NCBI RefSeq assembly: GCF_900109135.1 | Contig: NZ_FNYT01000001.1 | Location: 243,326 to 307,325 of the forward strand | Direction: 5' to 3' | From: Trichococcus ilyis | GTDB lineage: Bacteria; Bacillota; Bacilli; Lactobacillales; Aerococcaceae | DNA length: 64,000 nt | Shown here: one piece after another, positions 53,099 to 63,691 of the stretch | Layout: each line of letters begins with the position of its first letter | Numbering within the stretch: position 1 is the first letter of the stretch | Notes under the pieces: model-generated | What the model saw: the letters and a program-made list of their open reading frames with translations, nothing else | Databases searched by the model: none | Told to the model about the DNA's origin: nothing | Made by a program: the position numbers and the translations under genes

Positions 53099-54958
53099 TC
53101 AGTTGCTCCCATTTTCTTCATTTGATTCTCGATAGATTTGCTCTGCCATAAAGATGGCCAGTTGATGCGCACCGGTTGGATTCGGGTGCACTTTGTCCGC
53201 CAGAAGCCAATCATCGTGCCCATCGCTGTGGCCGTCCCAGTCCAGAATATGGACATTGGAATGGTTGCTTTCGGCAAGCGCCAACTGCGCATTCACGCTG
53301 TCTTTCCAGATTCTCGGAACATTCGTCGTGAGGAAAAACAGCTCCCTGGACGGACCGATCCTCTTGATGAAAGCTTCCATTTGCGACTGCGTGAAAGTGC
53401 CATTGGACCCCAGGATGACTACGACCGTCTCGTGCAGCTGCCCCCGCTCTTTCAGCGAGTCGATCACTCCGGCGGTCTGGTAGAGTTGCCGGCTGACAGC
53501 TCCCTCCACAACAGCTTGCCCGAACACAGACAGCAATTGATCTGCCGCTGACAGCAACACGGAATCGCCGATGAAAGTGATATCCATATCATGCGCAAAC
53601 AGGACCGCTTCCCGTTCGAGCCCTTCGATATTGTTGATGGCCCTGCTGCGGATGGACTCGTCCTGGTTTATTACTTCCATCTTTTTCTGGCTTAGCGCAA
53701 TCTGATCGCGCAATTCCTGCACAGCAACGTTCTCGCCGGAACTCGCTTGCAGAATTCCCGTCAGAGCTGCCGCAAGGACGCTCAGACTGATGAGCGAAGC
53801 GATTTTTTCCGGCCAATGCCGGGTTGCGCTCCGGGACCAGGTTGCCTTCATGGCGGAAAGATTGTCGCCAAGACGCCAATTTTGCAGAAACGGCACCTTC
53901 CAACGTTCCTTTTCGAATAATTGATACCCCAACTCGGCGAGCAGCAGGATGAACAAAGCCTGGACCAAAAGATGGCGGCCAGGCATAGTGCTCGTGTCCA
54001 CCACTTTGGCCTGATAAAGGGAAATGACAGGGTAATACCAGAGATAAAGCAGAAAACTTCGCCTGCCGATCCACTGAATCGGTTTGAACCGCAAAATTTT
54101 GGCTGGCCCCATCGCCGGATGCGCTGTAGCGGCAACCGCAATGCCTATGATAAGACTGTTCAAGTACATCCCGCCCCGATAGGTGAGTGTCTGGCTATCC
54201 GACAGGCACCTGAACATGATCCCCAGAACAGCATAGCTGAGCAGTCCGGCCGCGGCCAACAGACGTCTTTTGCCCTTCGGCAGGCTTTGATCCAGCTCCC
54301 CAATAGGCCAGACAACAGCAAAGCTGCTGCCTACCATGAACGAAAACAGGCGCGTATCCGTTCCGTAATAGACGCGTGAAGCATCTTGCCCGGGTTCGTA
54401 CAAGCCTGCCATCAGCACGGCAGAAAATAAGGAAAGTCCGACTGCAGTAAAAAGGATGATGCGTTTGTCCTTGAAAAGGGCCAGCAACAACAGCGCAAAC
54501 AGCGGCCAGACAATATAGAACTGGCTCATTACCGACAGGAACCAAAGATGCGTGAATGGTGATTGCACATAGAATTGTTCAAAATATGACCCGCCCACCC
54601 AGATCTGCCACCAGTTGTTGTACATTCCTAGTGACGAGAGGATCCATGGACGTAAATTCAGCAACAAATCCCTCTGGAATACAGTCAGATAGGCGGTCAC
54701 AGTCACCAACATCCAGACTAGCGGGAGGTATATCTTCTGGAATCGACGGGATAAGTATTGTTTATAAGCCAATTTGTGTTTTTGCCCGTACTCTTCGATC
54801 ACCGATGCGGTGATGAAATAGCCCGTCAGGACGAAAAAGATATTTACTGCCAAGTAGCCGCCCGGCAAAATGTGAGGCATCAAATGATAGAAAATGGTGG
54901 CAACAATCGCAAGCGCCCGCATCCCGTCCAATGGAACCGAGCGTTTTTGTAATGTCAC
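53099..54958 (-). CDS. oatA: OatA-like peptidoglycan O-acetyltransferase (acyltransferase-3 plus SGNH)
   Basis: 619 residues from a GTG at 54958, decided by GGGGGAG seven bases upstream. The N-terminal acyltransferase-3 domain has about ten membrane segments, with [10 protein letters not shown] and F-F-V-L-T-G-Y-F at the start. The extracellular SGNH-like domain has S466 in I-G-D-S-V, an oxyanion G-S-N-G, and D588-x-x-H591 (D-K-V-H-P-N). This is the architecture of OatA, which acetylates MurNAc and confers lysozyme resistance. Acetylation of another wall polymer is the alternative. Confidence 0.85.
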   Translation of the reverse strand: MTLQKRSVPLDGMRALAIVATIFYHLMPHILPGGYLAVNIFFVLTGYFITASVIEEYGQKHKLAYKQYLSRRFQKIYLPLVWMLVTVTAYLTVFQRDLLLNLRPWILSSLGMYNNWWQIWVGGSYFEQFYVQSPFTHLWFLSVMSQFYIVWPLFALLLLALFKDKRIILFTAVGLSLFSAVLMAGLYEPGQDASRVYYGTDTRLFSFMVGSSFAVVWPIGELDQSLPKGKRRLLAAAGLLSYAVLGIMFRCLSDSQTLTYRGGMYLNSLIIGIAVAATAHPAMGPAKILRFKPIQWIGRRSFLLYLWYYPVISLYQAKVVDTSTMPGRHLLVQALFILLLAELGYQLFEKERWKVPFLQNWRLGDNLSAMKATWSRSATRHWPEKIASLISLSVLAAALTGILQASSGENVAVQELRDQIALSQKKMEVINQDESIRSRAINNIEGLEREAVLFAHDMDITFIGDSVLLSAADQLLSVFGQAVVEGAVSRQLYQTAGVIDSLKERGQLHETVVVILGSNGTFTQSQMEAFIKRIGPSRELFFLTTNVPRIWKDSVNAQLALAESNHSNVHILDWDGHSDGHDDWLLADKVHPNPTGAHQLAIFMAEQIYRESNEENGSN

Positions 54959-54996
54959 GATGTTTCTCCCCCGTTTATCGTTACTGTTATTGCCAT

Positions 54997-56304
54997 TTAA
55001 TCGACGAACTCAAAGTGGTAGCTCATGATGCGGACCATATCGCCATCTTTCGCTCCCCGAGCCCGCAATTGCTCATCCACGCCCATGGAGCGCAGCTGAC
55101 GGGCGAAACGCATGATGCTTTCGTCATGCGCAAAATTGGTCATGTTGAATAATTTTTCCAATTTTTCGCCGCCCAGTACCCATGTGGAATCAGGATCGCG
55201 ACCGATGTTGAATTGCTGTTGATTTTCCTCAAATTTATAAAGGACGGAGGATTCGACCTCTTCTTCTTCGAACAACGGGAATTCCGGCGTTTCCTTCAGG
55301 ACTTCAGCAGTGTAGTCCAATAATTCGGCGACACCGGTTGTTGACCAGGCAGAAATCGGGAAGACACGCGGCGCTTCTTCAGCGCCGAATTTTTCGGACA
55401 GTTTCTGCTTGAAGGTTTCTAGATTTTCTTCCGCTTCCGCCACGTCCATTTTGTTCGCAACAATGATAGTCGGTCTCTCGAGCAAACGCAATTGGTAGCT
55501 TTCCAGTTCCTTGTTGATTTTTTCGTAATCATCGAAAGGATCTCTGCCTTCCGTGCCGCCCATATCGATGACATGCAGAATGACTCGTGTGCGCTCGATA
55601 TGACGCAAGAACTGGATGCCCAGTCCGATGCCTTGTGATGCGCCTTCGATCAATCCCGGCAAATCGGCCATGACAAACTCTTCACCGCTGCGCGTCTGCA
55701 CCATACCCAGATTTGGAACCAGGGTAGTGAAGTGATAAGCGGCAATTTTTGGCTTAGCTTTGGACACGATCGACAGCAGAGTCGATTTACCTACTGAAGG
55801 GAAGCCCACCAAACCAACGTCGGCGATGACTTTCAATTCCAGTTCCAATTCCAGCTCCTGACCTGGTTCCCCGTTTTCGGCGATTTCAGGCGCCGGATTC
55901 CTTGCGGTTGCAAAACGGTTATTCCCGCGGCCCCCACGTCCGCCTTTTGCGACAACAGCCTGTTGGCCGGATTCCGTCAGATCAGCGATCACTTCTTTCG
56001 TTTCCGCATTGCGCACAATCGTACCGGGCGGAACTTTCACAATTGTATCCTTTGCTCCGCGGCCGAACATGCTCTTGCTCATTCCGTTTTCGCCAGGTTT
56101 TCCTCTGAAGTTCCGGTTATAGCGGAAATCCAGCAACGTGCGCAGACCTGGGTCCACTTCAAAAATGATGCTTCCCCCGCGACCGCCGTCGCCACCGGCA
56201 GGGCCTCCGTCAGGTACATACTTTTCGCGACGGAATGCTACCATCCCATCGCCGCCTTTACCGGCTTTTACATGCACTGTTGCATGATCCAAAAACATTG
56301 ACAT
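54997..56304 (-). CDS. obgE: GTPase ObgE/CgtA
   Basis: 435 residues from the ATG at 56304 (M-S-M-F-L-D-H-A), which has GGGGGAA upstream; the frame is open further up without a site. The glycine-rich Obg fold (about 1-158), a G domain with [18 protein letters not shown] and N-K-M-D, then the Obg C-terminal domain (OCT, about 360-430) follow. It is a ribosome-associated GTPase in 50S maturation and stress response. The Obg-then-rnz order is broken here by the OatA-like gene. Confidence 0.95.
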   Translation of the reverse strand: MSMFLDHATVHVKAGKGGDGMVAFRREKYVPDGGPAGGDGGRGGSIIFEVDPGLRTLLDFRYNRNFRGKPGENGMSKSMFGRGAKDTIVKVPPGTIVRNAETKEVIADLTESGQQAVVAKGGRGGRGNNRFATARNPAPEIAENGEPGQELELELELKVIADVGLVGFPSVGKSTLLSIVSKAKPKIAAYHFTTLVPNLGMVQTRSGEEFVMADLPGLIEGASQGIGLGIQFLRHIERTRVILHVIDMGGTEGRDPFDDYEKINKELESYQLRLLERPTIIVANKMDVAEAEENLETFKQKLSEKFGAEEAPRVFPISAWSTTGVAELLDYTAEVLKETPEFPLFEEEEVESSVLYKFEENQQQFNIGRDPDSTWVLGGEKLEKLFNMTNFAHDESIMRFARQLRSMGVDEQLRARGAKDGDMVRIMSYHFEFVD

Positions 56305-56546
56305 CTTTTTTCCCCCTTGGAAAAATGTCCGGCACTCTATGTGCCAAACAAAATGATTCGATTGGTCCAATTATTTCCATTATGCTTCCACAATCAACAA
56401 TTCGGACAGTTATCTTTAACAAATAATTTGCGTTTCGTTCTGCTGAACCGCCCATTCTTCCCTCTTAATTTACCATATTAACCAAAAAACGGAAAGAAAA
56501 TACAGCGCAGGCTCTGACCCCCGCCCTGTCCAGAGATAGACAAAAT
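56305..56546. other. Intergenic region between glyS and obgE
   Basis: 240 bases with a GC-poor middle. On the minus strand there are CATAAT- and TTGTTAAAGATAA-like elements, but I cannot pair a convincing -35 and -10. No RNA motif is recognised. Confidence 0.4.
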
Positions 56547-56586
56547 GATGGAGCCGGGAGTAAACAATGTTAGCCCCGCCTCCATC
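56547..56586 (-). terminator. Intrinsic terminator of glyQS
   Basis: A 12-bp stem (56547-56558 with 56575-56586, one mismatch), then ATTTTGTC on the minus strand, just after the glyS stop. Confidence 0.75.
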
Positions 56587-56592
56587 ACTTCA

Positions 56593-58656
56593 CTATTTAA
56601 GGATCAATTTTCTTACGTCAGCAAACTGCAGGATGCTAAGCGTCAAGTTGCCGAGTGTGTTCAGGCGATTGCTGCGGATGGCGATATCCTCGACCATGAC
56701 CATATTTTCATCGAAATATGCTTCGATGTATGGCGCAATCGCAGCCAATGCAGCGTAGTCCGCTTCCGGATCGCCGTGTGACAGAGCCAAATCGAGATGA
56801 TTGATCTGCACATAGAGATTTTTTTCGCTGGCAGTTTCAAGCAGTTCTTTCTGGACTGGGATCGATTCATCCGGATTTCCGGAGATGTTCACGACCCGGG
56901 CAAGAGCTTCCATGACCGTCTTGAATGATTCCTCTTCGCAGTGCGCTTGCAGTACTTGCGCGTTTGCGAATAAGGTGTTGACGTCTTGTTCGCTTGATTG
57001 CAGTACAGCCTCCACAATGTCATAACGGATGCCATAAGTTTGAAGTTTCTGTTGGATCCGGCCGCCTGCGAAGACGGCAAGTTCTTTCATCGTTTTATCG
57101 GACAAATCCGCATCTTCTACCTCGTAAACCTCAGCAAGCAAGTCCGAGAGCAATGCCTCCAAAGAGAAAGCCCATTGGTACTTCTCGATGATCTGGATGA
57201 CCCCGATCATCTGACGGCGCAAGGCATAAGGGTCGTTCGAACCTGTCGGAACCATGTCCTGCAGGAAGAAACTGATGATGCTGTCCAATTTGTCCGCCAT
57301 CGCCAGGACTGCTCCGACCTGGGTTTCCGGCAACTCGCCTTCGCTGGAAACAGGCAGGTAATGTTCGCGGATCGCTGTGGCTACCGCCGCAGTCTCTCCT
57401 TGCTGCAGGGCATAGACTTCACCCATGATTCCCTGCAGTTCGGTGAATTCGGAAACCATATTGGTAACCAAATCGAATTTATAGATCGATGCCGCCCGCA
57501 GCACTTGCGTGGTTTCATCTTCCCCTAAGTCGAACAAGTCGCAAAGGCGGGCAGCAATTTTCGCTGTATTCTCCATCTTATCATGAATGGAACCGATTTT
57601 CGAATGGAAGGTCACTTTTTTCAATTTTTCGACTGATTGCGCGATAGTGATGCGTTGATCTTCATTGAAGAAGAACAGACCATCCTCAAGCCTTGCCGTC
57701 AGGACTTTCTCATTGCCTCTTTTCACATTCTCGATGAATGAACCGTTCCCGTTGCGTACGGATACGAAGTACGGCAACAGCTTGCCGGATTTGTCCTTCA
57801 CTTCAAAATAACGCTGGTGGTCCTTCATCGAAGTGATCAACACATCGGCAGGCAATGCCAGATATTTGTTGTCGTACTCGCCAAAGAAGGCGGTCGGATA
57901 TTCGACCAATGAGGTGACTTCTTCCAACAGGGTCTCATCATTGGGGATGATCCAGCCGTTTTCAGCTTCGATTTTTTGGAACTGTGCCCGGATCATGTTT
58001 TTTCTTTTGTCCTGATCAGCGATGACATGCTGTTGGGCCAACTTTTCTGCATATTCGCCCGCGTTTGCGAGCGAGACTTCTTTGCCCAAGAAACGGTGTC
58101 CGCGCGTAGTCCGGCCGGAAGCGACATCCAACACCTGGAACGGGATGATCTCATCATCGGACAAAGCCGCAATCCAATGGATCGGGCGGATGTATTTGAA
58201 GTGATGGTTGCCCCAGTGCATCGAAACAGGGAAAGTCAGCGACTCCACGACCGTGTTCAGTTCCTTCAGGACTTCCGACGTAGCTTTTCCGCTGGTTTCT
58301 TTCTTGACGAAAACATACTCGACACCCTTCAGTTCCTCAAAGAAGATGTCTTCGGGGGTCAATCCTTGGCCGCGGACAAAGCCCAGTGCCGCTTTTGACC
58401 AGCTGCCGTCCTCCTGCAAAGCGATTTTTTTTGCCGGCCCCTTGACGACTTCGGCCAAATCCGCTTGTCTGTCGCTCACTCCGTTGGCGATGACCGCCAG
58501 ACGTCTCGGCGTCGCATACATTTCGATTTCTTCGAAACCGATGCGGTTTTCCTCCAAAAATGCGGTCATTTTCTCTTTCAATTGGATGCTGCTGGTGCGC
58601 ACGTATTTGGCGGGCATTTCTTCAAGCCCGATTTCTAATAATACAGTATGAGTCAT
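56593..58656 (-). CDS. glyS: Glycyl-tRNA synthetase, beta subunit
   Basis: 687 residues. Starts M-T-H-T-V-L-L-E-I-G-L-E-E-M-P-A, the usual N-terminus, with G-H-R-F near residue 180, an HD-like helical part and a C-terminal anticodon-binding (DALR-type) domain. It forms the (alpha-beta)2 enzyme with GlyQ. It begins five bases after glyQ ends and ends at a terminator. Under T-box control through the upstream leader. Confidence 0.95.
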   Translation of the reverse strand: MTHTVLLEIGLEEMPAKYVRTSSIQLKEKMTAFLEENRIGFEEIEMYATPRRLAVIANGVSDRQADLAEVVKGPAKKIALQEDGSWSKAALGFVRGQGLTPEDIFFEELKGVEYVFVKKETSGKATSEVLKELNTVVESLTFPVSMHWGNHHFKYIRPIHWIAALSDDEIIPFQVLDVASGRTTRGHRFLGKEVSLANAGEYAEKLAQQHVIADQDKRKNMIRAQFQKIEAENGWIIPNDETLLEEVTSLVEYPTAFFGEYDNKYLALPADVLITSMKDHQRYFEVKDKSGKLLPYFVSVRNGNGSFIENVKRGNEKVLTARLEDGLFFFNEDQRITIAQSVEKLKKVTFHSKIGSIHDKMENTAKIAARLCDLFDLGEDETTQVLRAASIYKFDLVTNMVSEFTELQGIMGEVYALQQGETAAVATAIREHYLPVSSEGELPETQVGAVLAMADKLDSIISFFLQDMVPTGSNDPYALRRQMIGVIQIIEKYQWAFSLEALLSDLLAEVYEVEDADLSDKTMKELAVFAGGRIQQKLQTYGIRYDIVEAVLQSSEQDVNTLFANAQVLQAHCEEESFKTVMEALARVVNISGNPDESIPVQKELLETASEKNLYVQINHLDLALSHGDPEADYAALAAIAPYIEAYFDENMVMVEDIAIRSNRLNTLGNLTLSILQFADVRKLILK

Positions 58657-58660
58657 CTCA

Positions 58661-59575
58661 TTAATCCTCCTTCAGGGCAAGTTCTTTTTGATCATCCGAA
58701 AGCAGCGGGAATCCCAGCTCTTTTCTCTTTTGGACAAAAGCTTTCGCCAATTGGCGCGCCATATTGCGGATACGCGCCAGATATCCCGCACGGTCGGTGG
58801 CCGAAATGACCCCTCTTGCATCCAGCAAGTTGAATGCATGCGAGCTCTTCAGGACATAATCATAGGCGGGGTGGACAAGACCGTTCTCGATTTGCTTGGT
58901 GGCTTCCGCCTCAAATGAATCAAAGAGTTGGAACAGCAGGTCCACATTGCTTTCTTCAAAGGAGTATTTGGAATGTTCATATTCGGGTTGTCCGAAAATT
59001 TCGCCGTATTTCACGCCCTCGGTCCATTCCAGGTCATAGACACTGTTCACATCTTGGATATAAGAAGCTAATCGCTCCAACCCATAAGTGATTTCACTTG
59101 TCACAGGGCTGCATTCCAAGCCGCCTACTTGCTGGAAATAAGTGAACTGGGTAACTTCCATCCCGTCCAACCAGACTTCCCAGCCCAGACCGGCACAACC
59201 CAGAGAAGGGTTCTCCCAGTTATCTTCGACAAAACGGATATCATGTTCAATCGGATTGATGCCCAAAACCTTCAGACTTTCCAAATAAAGTTCCTGAATA
59301 TTGTCCGGCGATGGTTTCATGACCACCTGGAATTGGTGATGTTGGTACAGGCGGTTCGGATTTTCGCCGTAACGGCCGTCAGCCGGGCGGCGGGAAGGCT
59401 CCACATAGGCAGCGTTCCACGGTTCCGGCCCGATCGCACGCAGAAACGTGTAAGGGTTCATTGTTCCTGCGCCCTTTTCAGTATCATAAGCCTGCATCAG
59501 AAGGCAGCCTTGGTCTGCCCAGAAATTTTGCAGCGATTGTATCATTCTTTGCACTGTTAATTTGTTTTCCATCAT
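58661..59575 (-). CDS. glyQ: Glycyl-tRNA synthetase, alpha subunit
   Basis: 304 residues from the first of two adjacent ATGs at 59575, with GGAGGAG upstream; ten upstream codons are open but unsupported. Motifs: [21 protein letters not shown] near residue 65, Y-Q-H-H-Q-F-Q-V, and Q-Q-V-G-G-L-E-C. It activates glycine and charges tRNA-Gly together with GlyS. Its transcript starts with a T-box leader. Confidence 0.97.
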   Translation of the reverse strand: MMENKLTVQRMIQSLQNFWADQGCLLMQAYDTEKGAGTMNPYTFLRAIGPEPWNAAYVEPSRRPADGRYGENPNRLYQHHQFQVVMKPSPDNIQELYLESLKVLGINPIEHDIRFVEDNWENPSLGCAGLGWEVWLDGMEVTQFTYFQQVGGLECSPVTSEITYGLERLASYIQDVNSVYDLEWTEGVKYGEIFGQPEYEHSKYSFEESNVDLLFQLFDSFEAEATKQIENGLVHPAYDYVLKSSHAFNLLDARGVISATDRAGYLARIRNMARQLAKAFVQKRKELGFPLLSDDQKELALKED

Positions 59576-59616
59576 AAATCTCCTCCACTTGAAATGTTCA
59601 ACCATGCGAATGCATC

Positions 59617-59826
59617 AAAAAAAGTCCCTATGCATCAAGTCTCCTTGAAACATAGGGACGAATATTTTCGCGGTTCCACCCTAATTCCGGCATGTACCGG
59701 CACTTCGTTACAGGACTCGGATATGCCTTTCCGCAATAGTCTCCCGCTTTGGCTCGCACTATCCCAAATTCGCTTCTCGGTACCGACTAGAGGTACTTTT
59801 ATCGTCACTGTCCAGTATTCAATTCT
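59617..59826 (-). promoter_or_regulatory. Glycine T-box riboswitch of glyQS
   Basis: The T-box antiterminator sequence GGGTGGAACCGCG is at 59672-59684 on the minus strand. It is followed by a terminator (stem 59624-59632 with 59651-59659, then seven T residues). Stem I base pairs GGAC with GTCC. The likely specifier codon is GGC (Gly) at 59725-59727, with a following A. Uncharged tRNA-Gly would stabilise the antiterminator and turn on glyQS. Confidence 0.93.
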
Positions 59827-59831
59827 ATACA

Positions 59832-59860
59832 ATAGTATCGTTGTTGCCGCTTAATGTCAA
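59832..59860 (-). promoter_or_regulatory. Promoter of the glyQS T-box transcript
   Basis: A perfect TTGACA (59855-59860), 17 bases, TACTAT (59832-59837). The TGA stop of recO is part of this -35 box. Confidence 0.72.
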
Positions 59861-60687
59861 GACCTACTTGGATCGGATGGTCCGCTTTCTTTCGGATACG
59901 GTGCGGCAGCGGAACGGCGCGGAATCTCAACCTTCGTCTCCCACGCGTACATCTGATCGATGAAACTTTTGCTTTTCAGGCGGATCCCGACGTATTCTTC
60001 GTACAATTCGTCGATGAAGGTCCTGATCGCTTTTTTTGTCTCGGGTTTGATCCGGATATTCCCCACTTGTTTTGGCGTCACCAACTGAAAGATCCGCGCA
60101 AAATGCACAGCCGCGGGGTTGGCATGCGACCTTCTTGGGTCTTCCCCAAAATGCCTTTGGCAAAGGACGCCGGAATATTTGACTGAAAAATCAAAAGGTT
60201 CTTGCTGACTGCGGCAGATGACGCACGACTGCAATTGCGGAGCGGCCCCAAAATATTGCAATGCCCTCATCTCGAATATGTTCACGATCACTTCCGGATC
60301 CAGGCCGTTCTGCATAGCGACCAACGATTCTTCCAATAGGTCGTAAAGGTCCACTGCCTGGATGGCGTCATTGATGGCCGCATCAGCAAGATTGTTCAGA
60401 TAGGTTGCGTAGGCATTCAGATGGATGTCCGTCTGCATTTTGGAAAAGTGCGTGATTTCACGGCTGTCCTGCAGGAAGCTGAGTCCATCATCCTTGATGC
60501 GGCCAAGATAGGTCGCTTTTGTGAATGGCAGCAGAGCGGCCTTCAGGGAATGGTTGGGGTTTTTAATGTTTTTCACGAAAAACATCCTTTTCCCGTGATT
60601 ACGCGTGAATATTTTGACCAGAGCGTCCTTTTCTCTGTGCTTTCTGATGGATAAAACGATACCCTCAAACTCCTGATAGTTCTCCAT
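59857..60687 (-). CDS. recO: DNA repair protein RecO
   Basis: 276 residues from the ATG at 60687 (M-E-N-Y-Q-E-F), which has AAAAGGAG upstream; 13 codons further up are open but unsupported. The OB fold at the N-terminus, the C-V-I-C and C-Q-R-H zinc-type residues (about 160-190), and the helical C-terminus are present. It loads RecA on SSB-coated gaps with RecR. The stop codon overlaps the glyQS promoter. Confidence 0.9.
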   Translation of the reverse strand: MENYQEFEGIVLSIRKHREKDALVKIFTRNHGKRMFFVKNIKNPNHSLKAALLPFTKATYLGRIKDDGLSFLQDSREITHFSKMQTDIHLNAYATYLNNLADAAINDAIQAVDLYDLLEESLVAMQNGLDPEVIVNIFEMRALQYFGAAPQLQSCVICRSQQEPFDFSVKYSGVLCQRHFGEDPRRSHANPAAVHFARIFQLVTPKQVGNIRIKPETKKAIRTFIDELYEEYVGIRLKSKSFIDQMYAWETKVEIPRRSAAAPYPKESGPSDPSRS

Positions 60688-60777
60688 GTCCGCTCCTTTT
60701 CGAAAAGATAAGAGTCCGGGACGCAAACTCCCAAACTCTCAAAGCTTACTTCTGATTTGGCTGTTGCGGAGACTGGA

Positions 60778-61689
60778 TCAATCGTAGTCTTTTTGGCGGT
60801 AGCCGTAGTCCTGCAGGTAACTCTGCTTGTCGCGCCAATCTTTTTGGACCTTGACCCACAGCTCCAGATAAATTTTATCACCGAGCATCGCTTCGATATC
60901 CCGGCGTGACCGGACACCGATTTCCTTCAGCATTTTCCCGCCTTTGCCGATGATGATGCCTTTTTGGCTGGCACGATCGACGATGATGGTAGCGTGGACA
61001 TGGACTTTATTGTCCTCGTTGCGCTGCATCGACTCCACCACGACCGCCACGGAATGCGGCACCTCTTCTTTGGTAAGCTGAAGGATTTTTTCGCGGATGA
61101 ATTCGGAAACGACAAAATATTCCGGGTGATCCGTCACTTGATCGGCCGGATAGTACTGCGGTCCCTCAGGCATATATTTTTTGATCGTGAGCATCATTTC
61201 GTCCACATTGTTCCCTTGGATGGCTGAAATCGGGATCACTTCGTTGAATTCGTTATCGGAAGTATAATCCATGATGATTTTAAGCACTTCTTCCGGGCTG
61301 ATCTGATCGATTTTGTTGATGATCAGAAACTTCGGCGTGCGCAAATTCTTGAGTTTTTCAAGGATAAAATTGTCGCCGGCGCCCCTTTTTTCAGTCGCAT
61401 TCACCATAAACAAAACCAAATCCACTTCATTGAAGGTACTGTAGGCGCTCTTCAGCATGAAATCATTCAGCCGCGTCTGCGGCTTATGGATGCCGGGCGT
61501 GTCGATGAAGACGATCTGGGAATCATCGGATGTGACCACTCCTTGGATTTTGTTGCGGGTCGTCTGCGGAACATCACTCATGATGGCAACCTTTTGACCG
61601 ACGATGCGGTTCAACAGCGTTGATTTGCCTACGTTCGGCCTGCCGATGATCGAGACAAAGCCTGATTTGAAACTTTCTTTTTTATTCAT
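60778..61689 (-). CDS. era: GTPase Era
   Basis: 303 residues, ATG with GAGGAG. The G domain has G-R-P-N-V-G-K-S-T near residue 17, D-T-P-G-I-H-K-P and N-K-I-D-Q, and the C-terminal KH domain has [11 protein letters not shown]. It binds 16S rRNA during 30S assembly. It lies downstream of dgkA by 10 bases in the phoH-ybeY-dgkA-era cluster. Confidence 0.96.
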   Translation of the reverse strand: MNKKESFKSGFVSIIGRPNVGKSTLLNRIVGQKVAIMSDVPQTTRNKIQGVVTSDDSQIVFIDTPGIHKPQTRLNDFMLKSAYSTFNEVDLVLFMVNATEKRGAGDNFILEKLKNLRTPKFLIINKIDQISPEEVLKIIMDYTSDNEFNEVIPISAIQGNNVDEMMLTIKKYMPEGPQYYPADQVTDHPEYFVVSEFIREKILQLTKEEVPHSVAVVVESMQRNEDNKVHVHATIIVDRASQKGIIIGKGGKMLKEIGVRSRRDIEAMLGDKIYLELWVKVQKDWRDKQSYLQDYGYRQKDYD

Positions 61690-61699
61690 ACAAAACTCC

Positions 61700-62125
61700 T
61701 CAATTTAACTTATAGTGTAGCTCCACTAACTTGGGCAAGAAAAGGATGGCAGCAATCAGGATCGTAAAGAATACCGTCACGAGGACCGCTCCGGCAGCAA
61801 TATCCTTTGCCTTCTTCGCCAAAGGATGGTATTCATAATCGGTGACCAGGTCGACGACATTCTCGAATATCGTATTCAAGAATTCCATGATGATGACCAA
61901 AAAAATACAGAAGATGATGACGATCCATTCCAGCGCGCTCGATTCAAAAAACCACGCGAACATAAGCGGAATCAAGCCCAGCAAGGCATGACTCCGCATG
62001 TTTTTTTCCTCTTTCAGGATGATCCGGATGCCATCCAAGGCATGCCTCACCGACGCCACGAAATTCGGATTCTTGCCGATTTTTTCTATTTTCTCTTTAC
62101 TCGTCTCTTTTAAGTCCATAAGCAT
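61700..62125 (-). CDS. dgkA: Undecaprenol/diacylglycerol kinase (DgkA family)
   Basis: 141 residues, three membrane segments and the family core [18 protein letters not shown], then E-F-L-N-T-x-x-E-N-V-V-D and [11 protein letters not shown]. In Gram-positives the enzyme phosphorylates undecaprenol. Its start overlaps the end of ybeY by 29 bases; ATG at 62119 is an alternative. Confidence 0.93.
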   Translation of the reverse strand: MLMDLKETSKEKIEKIGKNPNFVASVRHALDGIRIILKEEKNMRSHALLGLIPLMFAWFFESSALEWIVIIFCIFLVIIMEFLNTIFENVVDLVTDYEYHPLAKKAKDIAAGAVLVTVFFTILIAAILFLPKLVELHYKLN

Positions 62126-62591
62126 CCAGTATCTCTTTCTGAAGACTGAACATTTCCTTCTCGTCTTCTTCCGTCATGTGATCGTAACCATTCAAATGCA
62201 GGAAACCGTGCAAGGCCAAGAAACCCAATTCCCTTTCAAAACTGTGGCCATAGGACTGGGCTTGTTCAGCCGTTTTGTCTGTCGAGATGATGATGTCGCC
62301 GATATTGGCCGGAAATGCGCCGCTTATGGTTTCCAGATTGATCGGAAAGTCATCCTCCATGTCATCATTCAGGGCGAAGCTGATGACATCCGTGGCCTGA
62401 TCTTTATTGCGGTATTCACGATTGATTTCCCTGATGCGGTCATTGCCCACAAAAGTGATGGACAGTTCTGTGTCCGGAGCCAAGCCCAGATAATCCCCCG
62501 CAAAAGAAATCAAGGAATGCACCAATTCGCTGTGCTCTTTCTGTACGGATTCGGTTTCGTCAAAAATATCTATTTCCATATAATCGCTCAC
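62097..62591 (-). CDS. ybeY: Endoribonuclease YbeY
   Basis: 164 residues from a GTG at 62591 that overlaps the phoH stop (GTGA); the ATG four codons in is an alternative. The zinc motif H-G-F-L-H-L-N-G-Y-D-H near the C-terminus is intact, as is the N-R-E-Y-R-N-K-D-x-x-T-D-V-I-S-F motif near residue 54. It is needed for 16S rRNA 3' end processing and ribosome quality control. Confidence 0.95.
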   Translation of the reverse strand: MSDYMEIDIFDETESVQKEHSELVHSLISFAGDYLGLAPDTELSITFVGNDRIREINREYRNKDQATDVISFALNDDMEDDFPINLETISGAFPANIGDIIISTDKTAEQAQSYGHSFERELGFLALHGFLHLNGYDHMTEEDEKEMFSLQKEILDAYGLKRDE

Positions 62592-63574
62592 TTTTCTATG
62601 TTGTGTTTGTTTTCTTCTTTGACGTCGTATGCTTTGATGATGCTCGCAACGACCGGATGGCGGACGACATCATACGTATCAAAAGTGACAAAGGTGATAT
62701 CTTGGATGCCTCTTAGTTTTTTTTCAGCATCGTTCAAGCCGGAAACGACTCCTTTCGGCAAATCGATTTGAGTCTTGTCGCCGTTGACGATCATTTTCGA
62801 ACCGAAACCGAGTCTGGTCAGAAACATCTTCATCTGCGCGACCGTTGTATTCTGCGCTTCATCCAGGATGATGAACGCGTCTTCCAGGGTCCGTCCGCGC
62901 ATATAAGCGAGCGGCGCGATTTCGATGACCCCTCTGTCCATCAAACGGGTCGTGTGCTCGACTCCGTAGATGGCATAAAGCGCATCATACACGGGTCGCA
63001 GATACGGATCCACTTTTTCCTTCAAATCCCCGGGCAGGAATCCGAGATTTTCACCGGCTTCAACCGCCGGACGGGTCAGGATGATCTTTTTTACCTTGCC
63101 GTTTTTAAGTGCTTCTACCGCCATCACTACGGCCAAAAAGGTTTTCCCGGTTCCGGCCGGGCCAATCCCGAATACGACATCCTTTTTCTTGACGGCTTGC
63201 ACATACTGCCTTTGACCGAAATTTTTCGCCCGGATCGGCTTGCCCGCGTATGTCCTGCCGATTTCCTCTTCATAGAGGTTGATGAAGAAGTCGAGACTGC
63301 CGCGTTCCGACATTTTTATAGCTGTGACGATATCTGTTTGTGAAATAGGGATGCCGCGCGATAACAATTCCAATAGCTGCTTCACCAGGGACCGGGCCTT
63401 ATCGACAGCCGGCTCTTCCCCGCTGATTTCGATTTTCATGCCGCGGCTCGTAATGGTCACATGCAAAGCCTCTTCGAGCATCTTCAAATGTTTATCTTGC
63501 GATCCAAATAATTGAGGCAAAACGGATGCATCCATCACTTCAATCTTCTCTGTTTTATTCACTTTATCGGTCAA
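62588..63574 (-). CDS. phoH: PhoH-family ATPase
   Basis: 328 residues from a TTG at 63574, with GAGGAG about ten bases upstream; no ATG lies nearer than codon 14. An N-terminal KH-like part (to ~110) precedes a P-loop ATPase with G-P-A-G-T-G-K-T-F-L-A near residue 140, Walker B I-I-L-D-E-A-Q-N near residue 240 and a downstream arginine region. PhoH-like proteins are RNA-linked ATPases of unclear role and regularly head this ybeY-era cluster. Confidence 0.93.
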   Translation of the reverse strand: MTDKVNKTEKIEVMDASVLPQLFGSQDKHLKMLEEALHVTITSRGMKIEISGEEPAVDKARSLVKQLLELLSRGIPISQTDIVTAIKMSERGSLDFFINLYEEEIGRTYAGKPIRAKNFGQRQYVQAVKKKDVVFGIGPAGTGKTFLAVVMAVEALKNGKVKKIILTRPAVEAGENLGFLPGDLKEKVDPYLRPVYDALYAIYGVEHTTRLMDRGVIEIAPLAYMRGRTLEDAFIILDEAQNTTVAQMKMFLTRLGFGSKMIVNGDKTQIDLPKGVVSGLNDAEKKLRGIQDITFVTFDTYDVVRHPVVASIIKAYDVKEENKHNIEK

Positions 63575-63622
63575 ACAAGCTACACTCCTCTATTAGGGAT
63601 TTTTTCATTATCGATTGCTTAT

Positions 63623-63652
63623 AGTATAACACAAAGCCGGAAGGCATTTGAA
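63623..63652 (-). promoter_or_regulatory. Candidate promoter of phoH
   Basis: TTCAAA (63647-63652), 18 bases, TATACT (63623-63628) preceded by TGT (extended -10). It is flanked by an 11-bp inverted repeat (63592-63602 and 63674-63684). Confidence 0.45.
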
Positions 63653-63691
63653 AATATTTAATGTCTGCTGAATAAATCCCTAATTGTTAGC

